A stretch of DNA of 11,241 nt, taken from positions 1 to 11,241 of the forward strand of contig JAUVLY010000014.1 in the NCBI GenBank assembly GCA_030600505.1, read 5' to 3'. Numbering within the stretch: position 1 is the stretch's first letter; each line of letters opens with the position of its first letter. The position numbers were made by a program, and so were the translations under genes. Positions 1-6,586 of this stretch are shown here, piece after piece. Below the pieces are notes generated by a model. The model made no database searches and was not told the origin of the DNA. It saw nothing but the letters and a program-made list of their open reading frames with translations. Origin of the DNA: Candidatus Falkowiibacteriota bacterium (GTDB taxonomy: Bacteria; Patescibacteriota; Patescibacteriia; Patescibacteriales; UBA12075).

Positions 1-428
1 GTTGTATGTATATCCACCTGTACAACATTATTAAGATGACTTATCCAGGCAGTGGCCCCGTACAGAGTTTGTCCGCAAACTATTTTCTTTTCAATGCCTT
101 GCGGATCTTGGGCGGCCCCGGAAAGAGCAATTAGACTATTCACATAAGCCTTGCTACTAATATCGCTTCCCGGCGAAACTGCTGTCGGTGTAGGGACATT
201 AATTATCCTGTTTGACCCAATATTAAAATCACCTTGCATGGCATTATTTACGCCATCAACCGTTGTACCGCCATCTTTGGAGAGAAAATCGGAGAGCAAA
301 AAATTCCATTCACTGTTTACAAATTGGCTGGGAGTAATTTTGTTATAAGTATTACTTACTGCCCCTGCCTGGCTAATACTAAAAATAGAAAGGATAGTAA
401 TAATAAGTAAGCTTTTAAAATATTTCAT
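1..428 (-). CDS. Secreted tail-fibre-like surface protein, partial (3' end off the window)
   Basis: Open from an ATG at 428 to the left edge (142 codons, no stop seen). The N-terminus looks like a signal peptide: MKYFKSLL, a hydrophobic stretch to about residue 18, then SQAGA with likely cleavage after A23. Residues about 29-126 align with residues 43-143 of the neighbouring 247-aa protein, including DFLxKDGGTTV, GVNNAMQGD, NRIINV, SPGSD, KAYV and a shared IVC. The GVNNAMQGD...NRIINV...SD..xKAYV pattern resembles the short repeat modules of phage tail fibres, which pack as intertwined trimers; that comparison is from memory of the family. The gene starts 19 bp after the upstream paralogue ends, so it is probably the same transcript as the prepilin. 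No clear Shine-Dalgarno precedes the ATG. Function is unknown; a surface or pilus-associated adhesin is inferred from context. Its C-terminal domain lies outside the window. Confidence 0.8.
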   Translation of the reverse strand, partial: MKYFKSLLIITILSIFSISQAGAVSNTYNKITPSQFVNSEWNFLLSDFLSKDGGTTVDGVNNAMQGDFNIGSNRIINVPTPTAVSPGSDISSKAYVNSLIALSGAAQDPQGIEKKIVCGQTLYGATAWISHLNNVVQVDIHT

Positions 429-447
429 ATTGATTAAATTGCTTATT

Positions 448-1191
448 TTAATTGCCAATCGCGCACCAACTTATAAACCAACCGTTTAAATTAGCCTCAG
501 CCGGAGTAATGCCAAGAGACGGATCATCCATGTATATTCTTATAGTAAACTTAGTATTATCGGTGGTAATAGGGGGAATCGTTCTTATCTGTATGCTAGA
601 ATGGCCGATCGCTAAATATAGATCATCGTTAGATCCGCCCAGACTGGTAATATGCAGTGGCGTACCCGTAAATAAAGGATTCCCCGTGGCCGTGCCGTCG
701 TCGGTCGTATATACTACAAGCTCTAAACCATCCTTCATTGCCCCTCCCGGGTTGAAGGGCAGCCAACCTGCCCCAGGATTAGTTGAATCGCAAACTATGC
801 TTAGCGGATTACCCTGCCTGTCTGTGGCCGCGGAGGCCGCGACTATTGCCTGGGTATCAACATAGGCCTTGGTGGCCGCGTCGCTGCCGGGCGAGCTTGC
901 TATTGGCGTAGCAACATTAATGATTCTGTTTGTACCCATATCAAGATCGCCTTGCATGGCATTATTTACGCCATTAACGGTTGTGCCGCCATCTTTAGCC
1001 AGAAAATCAGTTAACAGATCATTCCATTCTCCGGCCGTAAGGCTATCGTTTATCAATTTGTTGTAACTATTGGTAAGGGCTTTTACTATTTGCTTATCAA
1101 GCACATAAGGGCTAAGTATGATCGCCAAAATTATCAATCCTATTACCCCCAGTACTAAATATTTATTAGCGGTTTTATTCTCTTTATTCAT
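448..1191 (-). CDS. Membrane-anchored tail-fibre-like protein, paralogue of the gene at 1-428
   Basis: A 247-aa protein with one N-terminal transmembrane segment (about residues 11-29) after a short charged start, so the rest is predicted outside the membrane. Residues about 43-116 hold the fibre-like module: DFLAKDGG, GVNNAMQGDLDMG, NRIINV, SDAATKAYVD. The last piece is close to the 'DAAxKxYVD' signature of phage tail-fibre repeats. The C-terminal 110 residues are rich in Gly, Thr, Asp and beta-branched residues, with Cys134 and Cys243, and look like a beta-structured domain; I recognise no family. It lies 22 bp after the prepilin stop and 19 bp before its paralogue, consistent with one operon. 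It differs from the paralogue by having an uncleaved anchor in place of a signal peptide. The start has no Shine-Dalgarno; AATAAC lies 3 nt before the ATG. An adhesin or pilus accessory role is inference. Confidence 0.85.
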   Translation of the reverse strand: MNKENKTANKYLVLGVIGLIILAIILSPYVLDKQIVKALTNSYNKLINDSLTAGEWNDLLTDFLAKDGGTTVNGVNNAMQGDLDMGTNRIINVATPIASSPGSDAATKAYVDTQAIVAASAATDRQGNPLSIVCDSTNPGAGWLPFNPGGAMKDGLELVVYTTDDGTATGNPLFTGTPLHITSLGGSNDDLYLAIGHSSIQIRTIPPITTDNTKFTIRIYMDDPSLGITPAEANLNGWFISWCAIGN

Positions 1192-1213
1192 ATAGTTATT
1201 TTAATTTATAATT

Positions 1214-1720
1214 TTACCAACCTCTCATCACTTGCATGGTTAAATCTTCTTCCAGATAATAGACGACTGCGTACTCAACTCCATCGCTAACATACCGATA
1301 AATATAAATATCATCCCCTGTCGGAGCCGGGACGTTGTCCGGATTTTTTGGGTCTCTTGGTATATTCATCATGATCGGCCGTGTTCCCAGGGTTAAAGCG
1401 GTTTCCAGGGTGTTTAAATAACACCAAGAGCCGTCACCATTGTTTTCTCCTACAGTGGCCCCAAAATCCAGCGCCCCAAAATCCCAAGTGCCGCAAGCGG
1501 GATATTCCAGGAAATCATCATAATACAGGCTTAAAGCGGTTCTTAGCTGCGCCATATCGCCTTTTCTTAAGGCGTTACGAGCTTTGATCCTGGCGGAATT
1601 TAAAGACACTATCGCAAATGAAGACAAAATGCCAATAATACTAATAACCACAAGCAATTCAATCAAGGTAAAGCCAAAATTATGAATATATTCCTTTTTA
1701 TCGTTTTTAAACAAAATCAT
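1214..1720 (-). CDS. Type IV prepilin / PulG-like pseudopilin
   Basis: A 168-aa prepilin. The class III leader is MILFKNDKKEYIHNFG, with predicted prepilin-peptidase cleavage after Gly16. The mature protein would start with Phe17 and has Glu21 at the conserved +5 position, followed by the hydrophobic helix FTLIELLVVISIIGILSS that both spans the membrane and packs the pilus core. The globular part has Cys76 and Cys100, a likely disulfide, and an IPRDPKNP segment like the Pro-rich motif of PulG/GspG-type pilins. It follows pilC by 55 bp; that gap is almost entirely one copy of the two-hairpin repeat element. It is the only prepilin in the window, so whether it is the major pilin or a minor one cannot be decided. 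The prepilin peptidase is not in the window. The start at 1720 gives a leader of normal length. Confidence 0.95.
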   Translation of the reverse strand: MILFKNDKKEYIHNFGFTLIELLVVISIIGILSSFAIVSLNSARIKARNALRKGDMAQLRTALSLYYDDFLEYPACGTWDFGALDFGATVGENNGDGSWCYLNTLETALTLGTRPIMMNIPRDPKNPDNVPAPTGDDIYIYRYVSDGVEYAVVYYLEEDLTMQVMRGW

Positions 1721-1722
1721 TT

Positions 1723-1775
1723 ATTCGCATGTGCCCCATTCGTAGCGGGGCTTTTTTTCGTTAGAAAAAAATAAC
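1723..1775 (-). promoter_or_regulatory. Two-hairpin leader element, copy 1 (upstream of the prepilin)
   Basis: A 53-nt copy of an element found three times in this locus. Read on the minus strand it starts with GTTAT directly after the pilC stop codon. Hairpin 1 is TTTTTTTC / loop TAAC / GAAAAAAA. Hairpin 2 is GCCCCG / loop CTACGAA / TGGGGC, with one G-U closing pair. It ends with the conserved ACATGCGAAT, 2 nt before the prepilin ATG. There is no U-run after hairpin 2 on this strand, so it is not a conventional terminator for the pilus transcript. Read the other way, GC-stem plus seven Ts could terminate antisense transcription. Identity of the element is unknown. Confidence 0.7.
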
Positions 1776-2978
1776 TTAGAACTGGCTGGACAAGCTGTAC
1801 ATCGGCATAATAATAGCCGCCACCATTGTACCCACGCCGAGGCCCATGATCACCATAATGATCGGCTCCATTAAAGTCATTAAATTGGCGATCGTATTAT
1901 CTATCTCCCGGCCGTAAAAATTGGTAATGCTTTCCAGAATTGTGTCCAAGCGCCCGGTCTTCTCGCCAATCCCTATCATTTGCGACACCATGACCGGTAC
2001 AAAGGGCGATATTTCCATCGCGCTGGTTATGGAATTACCATCTTCAACTTCCTTTTTGGTGTCAATTATTATTTCCCGATAGACTGTGTTGGCTACCACT
2101 TCAGCCGTAATAGCCAGGCCTTTAGTAATATTTACTCCGCCTTTTAAAAGGGTCTGCAAAGAGCGGGTAAAACGCACTAAAAAAATCTTTTGGAAAAGTT
2201 TGCCAAATATCGGCAGACGCAAAATAATATTGTCAACAATTCTTTTCCCTATTGGAATACGCAGAAAAAACCGAAAACCAAAAATAAACGCGACTATCAT
2301 AAACCCTAGCAGCCAATAATAGCCGGCTAAAAAATCGGAAATCGCGATTACGATTTTTGTTGCCATGGGCAGCTCGCCCCCGCTCTCGGCAATTACGTTA
2401 GTCAGCTTGGGAACAACAAAAACCATCATCACCACCCCGACAACCGTTAGACCGCTTAGAACAAAGGCCGGATAGATCATCGCTCCCTTGATCTTACTGG
2501 TCATGTCATAGTCCTTTTCCAGCTCATCGGCTAAATAATTTAATACTTCATCCAGCTTGCCGCTGGTCTCCCCGGACTTTACTACATTGACGTAAAAATC
2601 CGTAAACACCTTGGGCCGCTTAGCAAGCGAATCGGACAATCTTGCTCCGCCATCCACTTCATCGGCAATTTCGCCGATTACGCCTTTAAATTTAGCGTTC
2701 TTGGTCTGTTCGGCAAGCAATTTAAGCGATTGGACCAAAGCCACGCTGGCTCCGATCAAAACGGAAAATTGCCGTGAGAACATCACAATATCTTTGGCCT
2801 TAATGCGGTCCAGGGCAATATTAAATTTACCGCTTCCTCTCCTCTTTTCGATCAAGGAAATTATTTCCAGCTCTTTATCCCGCAGTATTTCCACGGCCAT
2901 ATCTTCGCTGGGTGCTTCAACCAGCCCGGCAACCGTCTTTTTTTCTTTTGTAAGCGCGCGATATTTAAAAACGGACAT
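1776..2978 (-). CDS. pilC: Type IV pilus inner-membrane platform protein PilC
   Basis: A 400-aa protein of the GspF/PilC family, normal length for the family. It has two homologous T2SSF domains, about residues 64-190 and 266-395. The conserved SGETSGKLDEVL (135-146) in the first is matched by GIGEKTGRLDTILE (336-349) in the second. Predicted membrane segments lie at about 170-190, 219-239 and 371-395. The N-terminal FKYRALTKEKKTVAG is the usual start of the family and supports the ATG at 2978. PilC sits in the cytoplasmic membrane and couples the motion of PilB to insertion of pilin subunits. The gene follows the receiver gene after a 157-bp gap filled by a palindromic repeat, and precedes the prepilin. 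No Shine-Dalgarno is visible; AAATAAC lies 2 nt before the ATG. Confidence 0.97.
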   Translation of the reverse strand: MSVFKYRALTKEKKTVAGLVEAPSEDMAVEILRDKELEIISLIEKRRGSGKFNIALDRIKAKDIVMFSRQFSVLIGASVALVQSLKLLAEQTKNAKFKGVIGEIADEVDGGARLSDSLAKRPKVFTDFYVNVVKSGETSGKLDEVLNYLADELEKDYDMTSKIKGAMIYPAFVLSGLTVVGVVMMVFVVPKLTNVIAESGGELPMATKIVIAISDFLAGYYWLLGFMIVAFIFGFRFFLRIPIGKRIVDNIILRLPIFGKLFQKIFLVRFTRSLQTLLKGGVNITKGLAITAEVVANTVYREIIIDTKKEVEDGNSITSAMEISPFVPVMVSQMIGIGEKTGRLDTILESITNFYGREIDNTIANLMTLMEPIIMVIMGLGVGTMVAAIIMPMYSLSSQF

Positions 2979-3026
2979 TTGTTATTTACAAAATTTACAC
3001 GTTTGCTGAGAAAATCTCTAATCACC

Positions 3027-3116
3027 CTGTCATTGCGAGAAGCGAAGCTTCGTGGCAATCCCGTGATAATTGCTTCTTTCACGGGATTGCCACGGCCTTC
3101 GGCCTCGCAATGACAG
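3027..3116. repeat. Dispersed palindromic repeat A (TGTCATTGCGAG type)
   Basis: A 90-bp imperfect palindrome between the receiver gene and pilC. Outer arms CTGTCATTGCGAG (3027-3039) and CTCGCAATGACAG (3104-3116) are exact reverse complements. Inner arms TGGCAATCCCGTG (3053-3065) and its exact complement (3080-3092) form a second pairing. Each flank carries its own small hairpin (CGAAGCTTCG and GGCCTTCGGCC). Such intergenic palindromes with CATTGCGA ends are common dispersed repeats in several bacterial groups. As RNA it would form a long hairpin inside the operon transcript. It encodes no protein that I can see. Confidence 0.85.
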
Positions 3117-3135
3117 CAAGCGTGTAATTCCTAAT

Positions 3136-3519
3136 TTAATCTATTTTTAAAACCTTTTTAATCTTTTCCACTACTTCAGAGGGCATGAAATGGGCTTTGA
3201 TCAGATAATCGTCCGCCCCCAGGGTCATACCGCGCTCAATTTCGTCTTTTTGATTTAAATTGGTAAGGAGAATTACCGGCACGTTCTTGGTTTTTTTGTC
3301 TGCTTTTAATTTTTCCAAAACTTCAAAACCATTCATTTTGGGCATCAATATATCCAATAAAATTATATCCGGTTTGGTTTCCCCGGCCAGTTGCCAGCCC
3401 TTTTCCCCGTCATCCGCTGAGATAACAGAAAAATTTTCCAAACTAAACTTGGTTGAATACATGCTTAATAAAAATGGATCGTCTTCGATCAATAATATTT
3501 TGATAGTTTTATTCGACAT
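3136..3519 (-). CDS. Stand-alone CheY-like response regulator receiver
   Basis: A 127-aa single REC domain with no output domain. The acidic pocket is Glu12-Asp13-Asp14 and the phosphoacceptor is Asp56 in DIILLDILMPKMNG. The switch Thr86 (LLTN) and the conserved Lys108 (DYLIKA) are also present, so it should be phosphorylatable. Single-domain receivers next to T4P genes (PilG/PilH-like) often control extension or retraction by protein contacts; that role here is inferred from its place between pilB and pilC. No histidine kinase or chemosensory gene is in the window, so the phosphodonor is unknown. The gene is preceded by copy 2 of the two-hairpin element. The start at 3519 has no Shine-Dalgarno; AATAAC lies 1 nt before the ATG. 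Confidence 0.95.
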   Translation of the reverse strand: MSNKTIKILLIEDDPFLLSMYSTKFSLENFSVISADDGEKGWQLAGETKPDIILLDILMPKMNGFEVLEKLKADKKTKNVPVILLTNLNQKDEIERGMTLGADDYLIKAHFMPSEVVEKIKKVLKID

Positions 3520-3540
3520 AGTTATTGTTATTTAAGTATT

Positions 3541-3591
3541 ATTCGCATGTGCCGCATTTGTAGTGCGGCTTTTTGCGCCAGCAAAAATAAC
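3541..3591 (-). promoter_or_regulatory. Two-hairpin leader element, copy 2 (upstream of the receiver gene)
   Basis: A 51-nt copy in the gap between pilB (stop 3593) and the receiver gene (start 3519). On the minus strand: GTTAT, hairpin 1 TTTTTGC / TGGC / GCAAAAA, hairpin 2 GCCGCA / CTACAAA / TGCGGC, then ACATGCGAAT, ending 21 nt before the ATG. Relative to the other copies, the third pair of hairpin 2 is G-C in place of C-G, a compensatory change, and hairpin 1 is one pair shorter on both arms. Confidence 0.7.
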
Positions 3592-3592
3592 T

Positions 3593-5335
3593 TTAATCTC
3601 TCATTACGCGTAAAATTTCTTCCATTGTGGTTATGCCTTGGATTACTTTTAATATTCCGTCTTGCTTGACAGACACGAATTGCTGGCTTTCCCTAATATC
3701 TTCAAGGGTTAAATGTTTTTTCCCTTCAAATATCTTTTCTTTCAGTTCATTGGTTATGGTCATAACTTCACTGACCGACAAACGTCCATGATAGCCGGTG
3801 TTCCCGCAATGCGCGCAGCCCTTGCCTTTATAAAATTTCATTTTATTGATATCAAATTTAGGAATCAATTTACTCACATAATCCAGACCGATCCTTTCCA
3901 GCTCCTCCTTAGTCTCACGCACATATTTATCCGGCAGTTTATATTCTTCTTTGCATTTATCGCATATTTTCCTGGCCAGCCGCTGGGCCACTACGGCAAT
4001 CAAAGTGGAGCCCAAAAGGAAGGCCTTTACCTCCATATCGACCAGACGGGTTATCGCACCCGGGGCATCGGTAGTATGCAAGGTGGAGAGCACTAAGTGG
4101 CCGGTTAAGGCGGCGTGAATCGCCAACTCGGCGGTTTCTTCGTCGCGAATCTCACCGACCATAATTATATCCGGATCTTGCCTAAGGAACGAGCGAAGCC
4201 CGCTGGCAAAGGTATAACCTATGTCGGGTTTTATCTGCGACTGGTTAACGCCCTTCATTTGATATTCAACCGGGTCTTCCAAGGAAGCAATATTTACCCC
4301 TTCTTTATTTAATATATCCAAAGCGGAAAAAATCGTTGTTGACTTGCCCGAACCGGTCGGCCCGGTGATTAAAAGGATACCCTCCGTCTTCTCGGTCGCG
4401 CTCATGATCGCCTCTAATTGCTGGCCCTGAAACCCTAACTCCTCAAGCGTGGGAGCGCCTTTGGTCGTGTCCAGTATCCGCATTACTACTTTTTCCGCGC
4501 CAATCAAAGGCAGGGTAGAAACCCGGAAATCAATCACCTTTTCCCCAATTTCCATCCTAATCCGGCCATCCTGGGGCATACGGGTTTCATCAAGCTTTAA
4601 ATTAGCCATTACTTTGATCCGGGCGATGATCGCCGCGTGTACGCTTCGCGGTAAAACCAACGAAGTATGAAGAACGCCGTCAATCCGATAACGGACCCGG
4701 CTCTCTTTAAATAACGGTTCAACATGAATATCACTGGCTCCGCCCTCGACCGCGTGCCGAATTATTACCGAAACTATTTTAGCTACCGGCGCGCTCTTAG
4801 TCACTTCTTCCAATTCCATTGAATCTTTTTCTTTGACAGTAATCAGCTCGTCCTCTTCATCGGCCCTGGCCTTAAGGGCCGCCCCCAGCTCTCTGTCCAT
4901 GTCTTTGTATTTTTTAAAGGCAGAGCGAAAACTTTTTGGAGAAATTAAATAATATTCAACCGTTAATTTTCTGCCCTTAGCCAAAAAATCAACCGCTTCA
5001 ATCGCTTTGAAATTATCCGGGTCAGTCAAGCCGACTTTAATTTTGTTCCCCGCCCGGTCAAAACAAACGATTTTATAATTCTCCGCGACTTCACTGGAAA
5101 TAATATTAATAATTTCTTCTTTTAATTCTTTACTCTGTAAATTTTCATAAGGCAAGTTAAAAACTTTGGCCTTGATCTGGGTTAATTTTTCAACATCAAC
5201 CAAGCGCTTCCTAATAAGCAATTCGTCTATTTTTGAGCCCGGTTTTTCCAACTCCTTGGCAATATCGGGAACAACATCCTTGGGGATAATATCATTTTGT
5301 ACCAAGACGGTTAATAATTCCTCTTGTTTGGTCAT
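3593..5335 (-). CDS. pilB: Type IV pilus assembly ATPase PilB (GspE family)
   Basis: Hexameric AAA+-like ATPase that powers pilin polymerisation from the cytoplasmic face, working with PilC. The start is taken at 5335 (MTKQEELL, 580 aa); an upstream in-frame ATG at 5368 would add 11 residues, but those overlap a good -10 box and are not family-like. An N-terminal MshEN/GspE-N type domain covers about residues 1-145. The ATPase domain carries Walker A GPTGSGKST (325-333), the Asp-box and Walker B segment ending GEIRD (387-398), and the His box LSTLHTTD (to about 423). A zinc-binding tetracysteine is present (Cys458, Cys461, Cys507, Cys510), as in PilB/GspE; retraction ATPases (PilT) lack it, which favours PilB. 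All key residues are intact. Copy 2 of the two-hairpin element follows the stop codon within 2 nt. Confidence 0.97.
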   Translation of the reverse strand: MTKQEELLTVLVQNDIIPKDVVPDIAKELEKPGSKIDELLIRKRLVDVEKLTQIKAKVFNLPYENLQSKELKEEIINIISSEVAENYKIVCFDRAGNKIKVGLTDPDNFKAIEAVDFLAKGRKLTVEYYLISPKSFRSAFKKYKDMDRELGAALKARADEEDELITVKEKDSMELEEVTKSAPVAKIVSVIIRHAVEGGASDIHVEPLFKESRVRYRIDGVLHTSLVLPRSVHAAIIARIKVMANLKLDETRMPQDGRIRMEIGEKVIDFRVSTLPLIGAEKVVMRILDTTKGAPTLEELGFQGQQLEAIMSATEKTEGILLITGPTGSGKSTTIFSALDILNKEGVNIASLEDPVEYQMKGVNQSQIKPDIGYTFASGLRSFLRQDPDIIMVGEIRDEETAELAIHAALTGHLVLSTLHTTDAPGAITRLVDMEVKAFLLGSTLIAVVAQRLARKICDKCKEEYKLPDKYVRETKEELERIGLDYVSKLIPKFDINKMKFYKGKGCAHCGNTGYHGRLSVSEVMTITNELKEKIFEGKKHLTLEDIRESQQFVSVKQDGILKVIQGITTMEEILRVMRD

Positions 5336-5348
5336 GTTATTAACAAAA

Positions 5349-5354
5349 ATTATA
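5349..5354 (-). promoter_or_regulatory. Candidate -10 box for pilB
   Basis: A perfect TATAAT on the minus strand, 13 nt before the pilB ATG at 5335. Initiation about 7 nt downstream would leave a leader of only 6-8 nt, so the mRNA would be nearly leaderless. No good -35 hexamer is seen 16-18 nt upstream (the sequence there is close to GATAGG), so this may be weak or coincidental in an AT-rich gap. If real, it gives pilB and the genes after it their own transcript, separate from pilMNO. Confidence 0.4.
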
Positions 5355-5378
5355 CACTTAAACGACAAAAACCTATCG

Positions 5379-5462
5379 TGTCATCCTGAGGAGCGGAGCG
5401 ACGAAGAATCTCGTCTCTATATCCACGGGATTCTTCACTCCCTGCGGGAGTTCAGAATGACA
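5379..5462. repeat. Dispersed palindromic repeat B (TGTCATTCTGA type)
   Basis: An 84-bp imperfect palindrome between the small membrane gene and pilB. The ends TGTCATCCTGA (5379-5389) and TCAGAATGACA (5452-5462) are inverted with one mismatch. Inside, GAAGAATC (5403-5410) faces GATTCTTC (5429-5436). A 29-nt core (5408-5436) recurs in inverted orientation at 10292-10320 in repeat C with one mismatch. The repeat lies just upstream of the candidate pilB promoter. It appears non-coding. Confidence 0.85.
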
Positions 5463-5490
5463 GAGGTGTCCAAATATTTAATTCTATAGT

Positions 5491-5790
5491 TTAATCCGAC
5501 TCAAAGGGATTCTTTTTACCGACCGGCACTTGGCTGGGATCGGTTAATACAATGGAATAATCTTTAAATTCTTTAAAAATATTACTGTCAAAAAGACTGG
5601 TGTCCAATCGCTTGTTTGCCAACTGCTCGGTTGTAATTATTGTACCGGACGTATCAAGCAGATTAAAATCAATATCAAAACGGACTAAAACATATTTCTC
5701 CAGGATCAAATACCCGCCCACCAGTAAAATCACCAGGAGGATTAAAGTTATTATTTGGTTATTTTTGCTGTCAGCGGTAGTGGAAAGCAT
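5491..5790 (-). CDS. Small single-pass membrane protein in the pilus operon (unknown)
   Basis: A 99-aa protein. Residues 1-11 are polar, about 12-31 form one transmembrane segment (IITLILLVILLVGGYLIL), and the remainder is predicted outside the membrane and acidic. It ends with PVGKKNPFESD; a Lys/Arg-Asn/Asp-Pro-Phe tail is reminiscent of the short motif in PilP-type alignment proteins, and the slot after pilO is where pilP sits in many T4P operons. The similarity is too slight to call it PilP. The gene is separated from pilO by a MITE-like element whose terminal repeat ends 1 bp before the ATG, so the ribosome-binding region (AAAAGG, 4 nt before the ATG) lies within that element. A palindrome and then pilB follow. 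Membrane partner of PilN/PilO is inference. Confidence 0.8.
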   Translation of the reverse strand: MLSTTADSKNNQIITLILLVILLVGGYLILEKYVLVRFDIDFNLLDTSGTIITTEQLANKRLDTSLFDSNIFKEFKDYSIVLTDPSQVPVGKKNPFESD

Positions 5791-5791
5791 A

Positions 5792-5952
5792 AGACCTTTT
5801 GCGAAATAATATTTCGTTACGAAATTTTTAGATTTTGCGGAAATTTTTTCAAAAAAATTTTTGCTTATGTGATAATATAGGCCAATATTTTTTTGAAGAA
5901 ATTTACCAAAATATGGAAATTGCAGTCGAAAGACTTATTTTGCAAGAGGTCT
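5792..5952. mobile_element. MITE-like non-coding element with terminal inverted repeats
   Basis: The 161-bp gap between pilO and the small membrane gene is bounded by 18-bp inverted repeats (5792-5809 and 5935-5952) matching at 16 of 18 positions, with AGACCT at the outer ends. The interior is very AT-rich, has a short palindrome (ATTTCGTTACGAAAT, 5811-5825) and no long reading frame. Size, terminal repeats and lack of coding capacity fit a miniature inverted-repeat transposable element. No clear target-site duplication is visible, and no matching transposase is in the window, so mobility is inferred. Confidence 0.5.
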
Positions 5953-5957
5953 ATAAT

Positions 5958-6575
5958 CTATTTTATATAATAAGTTGTTAATTCCACGGACAGAGAATTT
6001 TCACTAGGGGAAAAAGCAATATTCCGCACATCAATCAGCCGCAAACTGTTTTCAAACGCGGCTAACACTTGCTTAAGAGTGCGGTAATCCACCCCGCTAA
6101 AGCTTAGGGACATTTCAATTTCTTGAATCAACCCGGTCTTACTTTGTTCTAAATCCAAAACACTGCCCTTTTTCTTAGCCTCCCCTATTGACGCCGAATC
6201 CAGGGTAAGCCCGATATGCTTGGCTAAATTATCCATATAGGCAAACAACTCTTCCTTGTCATATTCTTCGGGTATCATTTTATTAATTGCCTCTTTATTG
6301 CTGTTGGATATAGAGTTATATGACTCCTGGTAAGATTGCAGTCTGGTAATATATCTTTCCATTACCACTTTATCGTTTTCCTTTTCTTCGATTGTCAGCT
6401 GGATGCCTTTTACGATATTATCATATTTTGGACGAAGAATATATAAAAAACCAATAATAAGTATAAGTATTGCGGTAATAACCACAATAAGATTAAAAAA
6501 TTTATACACATTTATTTTTAACAATTGTATATATTTCTGGTCAAGGGCTGCTTTTGGCTTTTGTTCATCGTCCAT
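5958..6575 (-). CDS. pilO: Type IV pilus alignment protein PilO
   Basis: A 205-aa bitopic membrane protein: short cytoplasmic tail, one transmembrane helix (about residues 27-47), a coiled-coil stretch (about 50-95, rich in Glu, Lys and Gln) and a C-terminal alpha/beta domain of the ferredoxin-like type found in PilO. Sequence conservation in PilO is low, so the call rests on architecture, size and position right after pilN (11-bp gap). PilO pairs with PilN in the membrane and aligns the motor with the pilus fibre. The stop lies 5 bp from the MITE-like element, so an insertion here would not have damaged the gene. Confidence 0.85.
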   Translation of the reverse strand: MDDEQKPKAALDQKYIQLLKINVYKFFNLIVVITAILILIIGFLYILRPKYDNIVKGIQLTIEEKENDKVVMERYITRLQSYQESYNSISNSNKEAINKMIPEEYDKEELFAYMDNLAKHIGLTLDSASIGEAKKKGSVLDLEQSKTGLIQEIEMSLSFSGVDYRTLKQVLAAFENSLRLIDVRNIAFSPSENSLSVELTTYYIK

Positions 6576-6586
6576 ATTGATCGTGA

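Noticed and set aside
452..865. 137-codon plus-strand frame opposite the fibre-like gene, and other long opposite-strand frames such as 7134-7649 and 7872-8327
   Set aside because: They lie antisense to recognisable genes, have no family motifs and are explained by the codon use of the true genes.
1731..1760. Rho-independent terminator on the plus strand (GC stem followed by seven Ts), with similar structures at 3549-3574 and 8661-8686
   Set aside because: No plus-strand gene ends near these sites, and the G-U versus A-C argument and placement before minus-strand starts favour a minus-strand element. An anti-antisense terminator role cannot be excluded.
2861..3082. 73-codon minus-strand frame covering part of palindrome A and the start of pilC
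   Set aside because: It reads through the palindromic repeat and overlaps the pilC N-terminus in another frame, so it is a repeat-derived spurious frame.
3027..3116. CRISPR or tRNA gene in the palindromic spacers
   Set aside because: There are no regularly spaced identical direct repeats with unique spacers and no cloverleaf with conserved T-arm or anticodon features; the structure is a single long inverted repeat.
5336..5368. Upstream pilB start at 5368
   Set aside because: The extra 11 residues are unlike the family N-terminus and would be encoded over the TATAAT box; MTKQEELL at 5335 is the more likely start.
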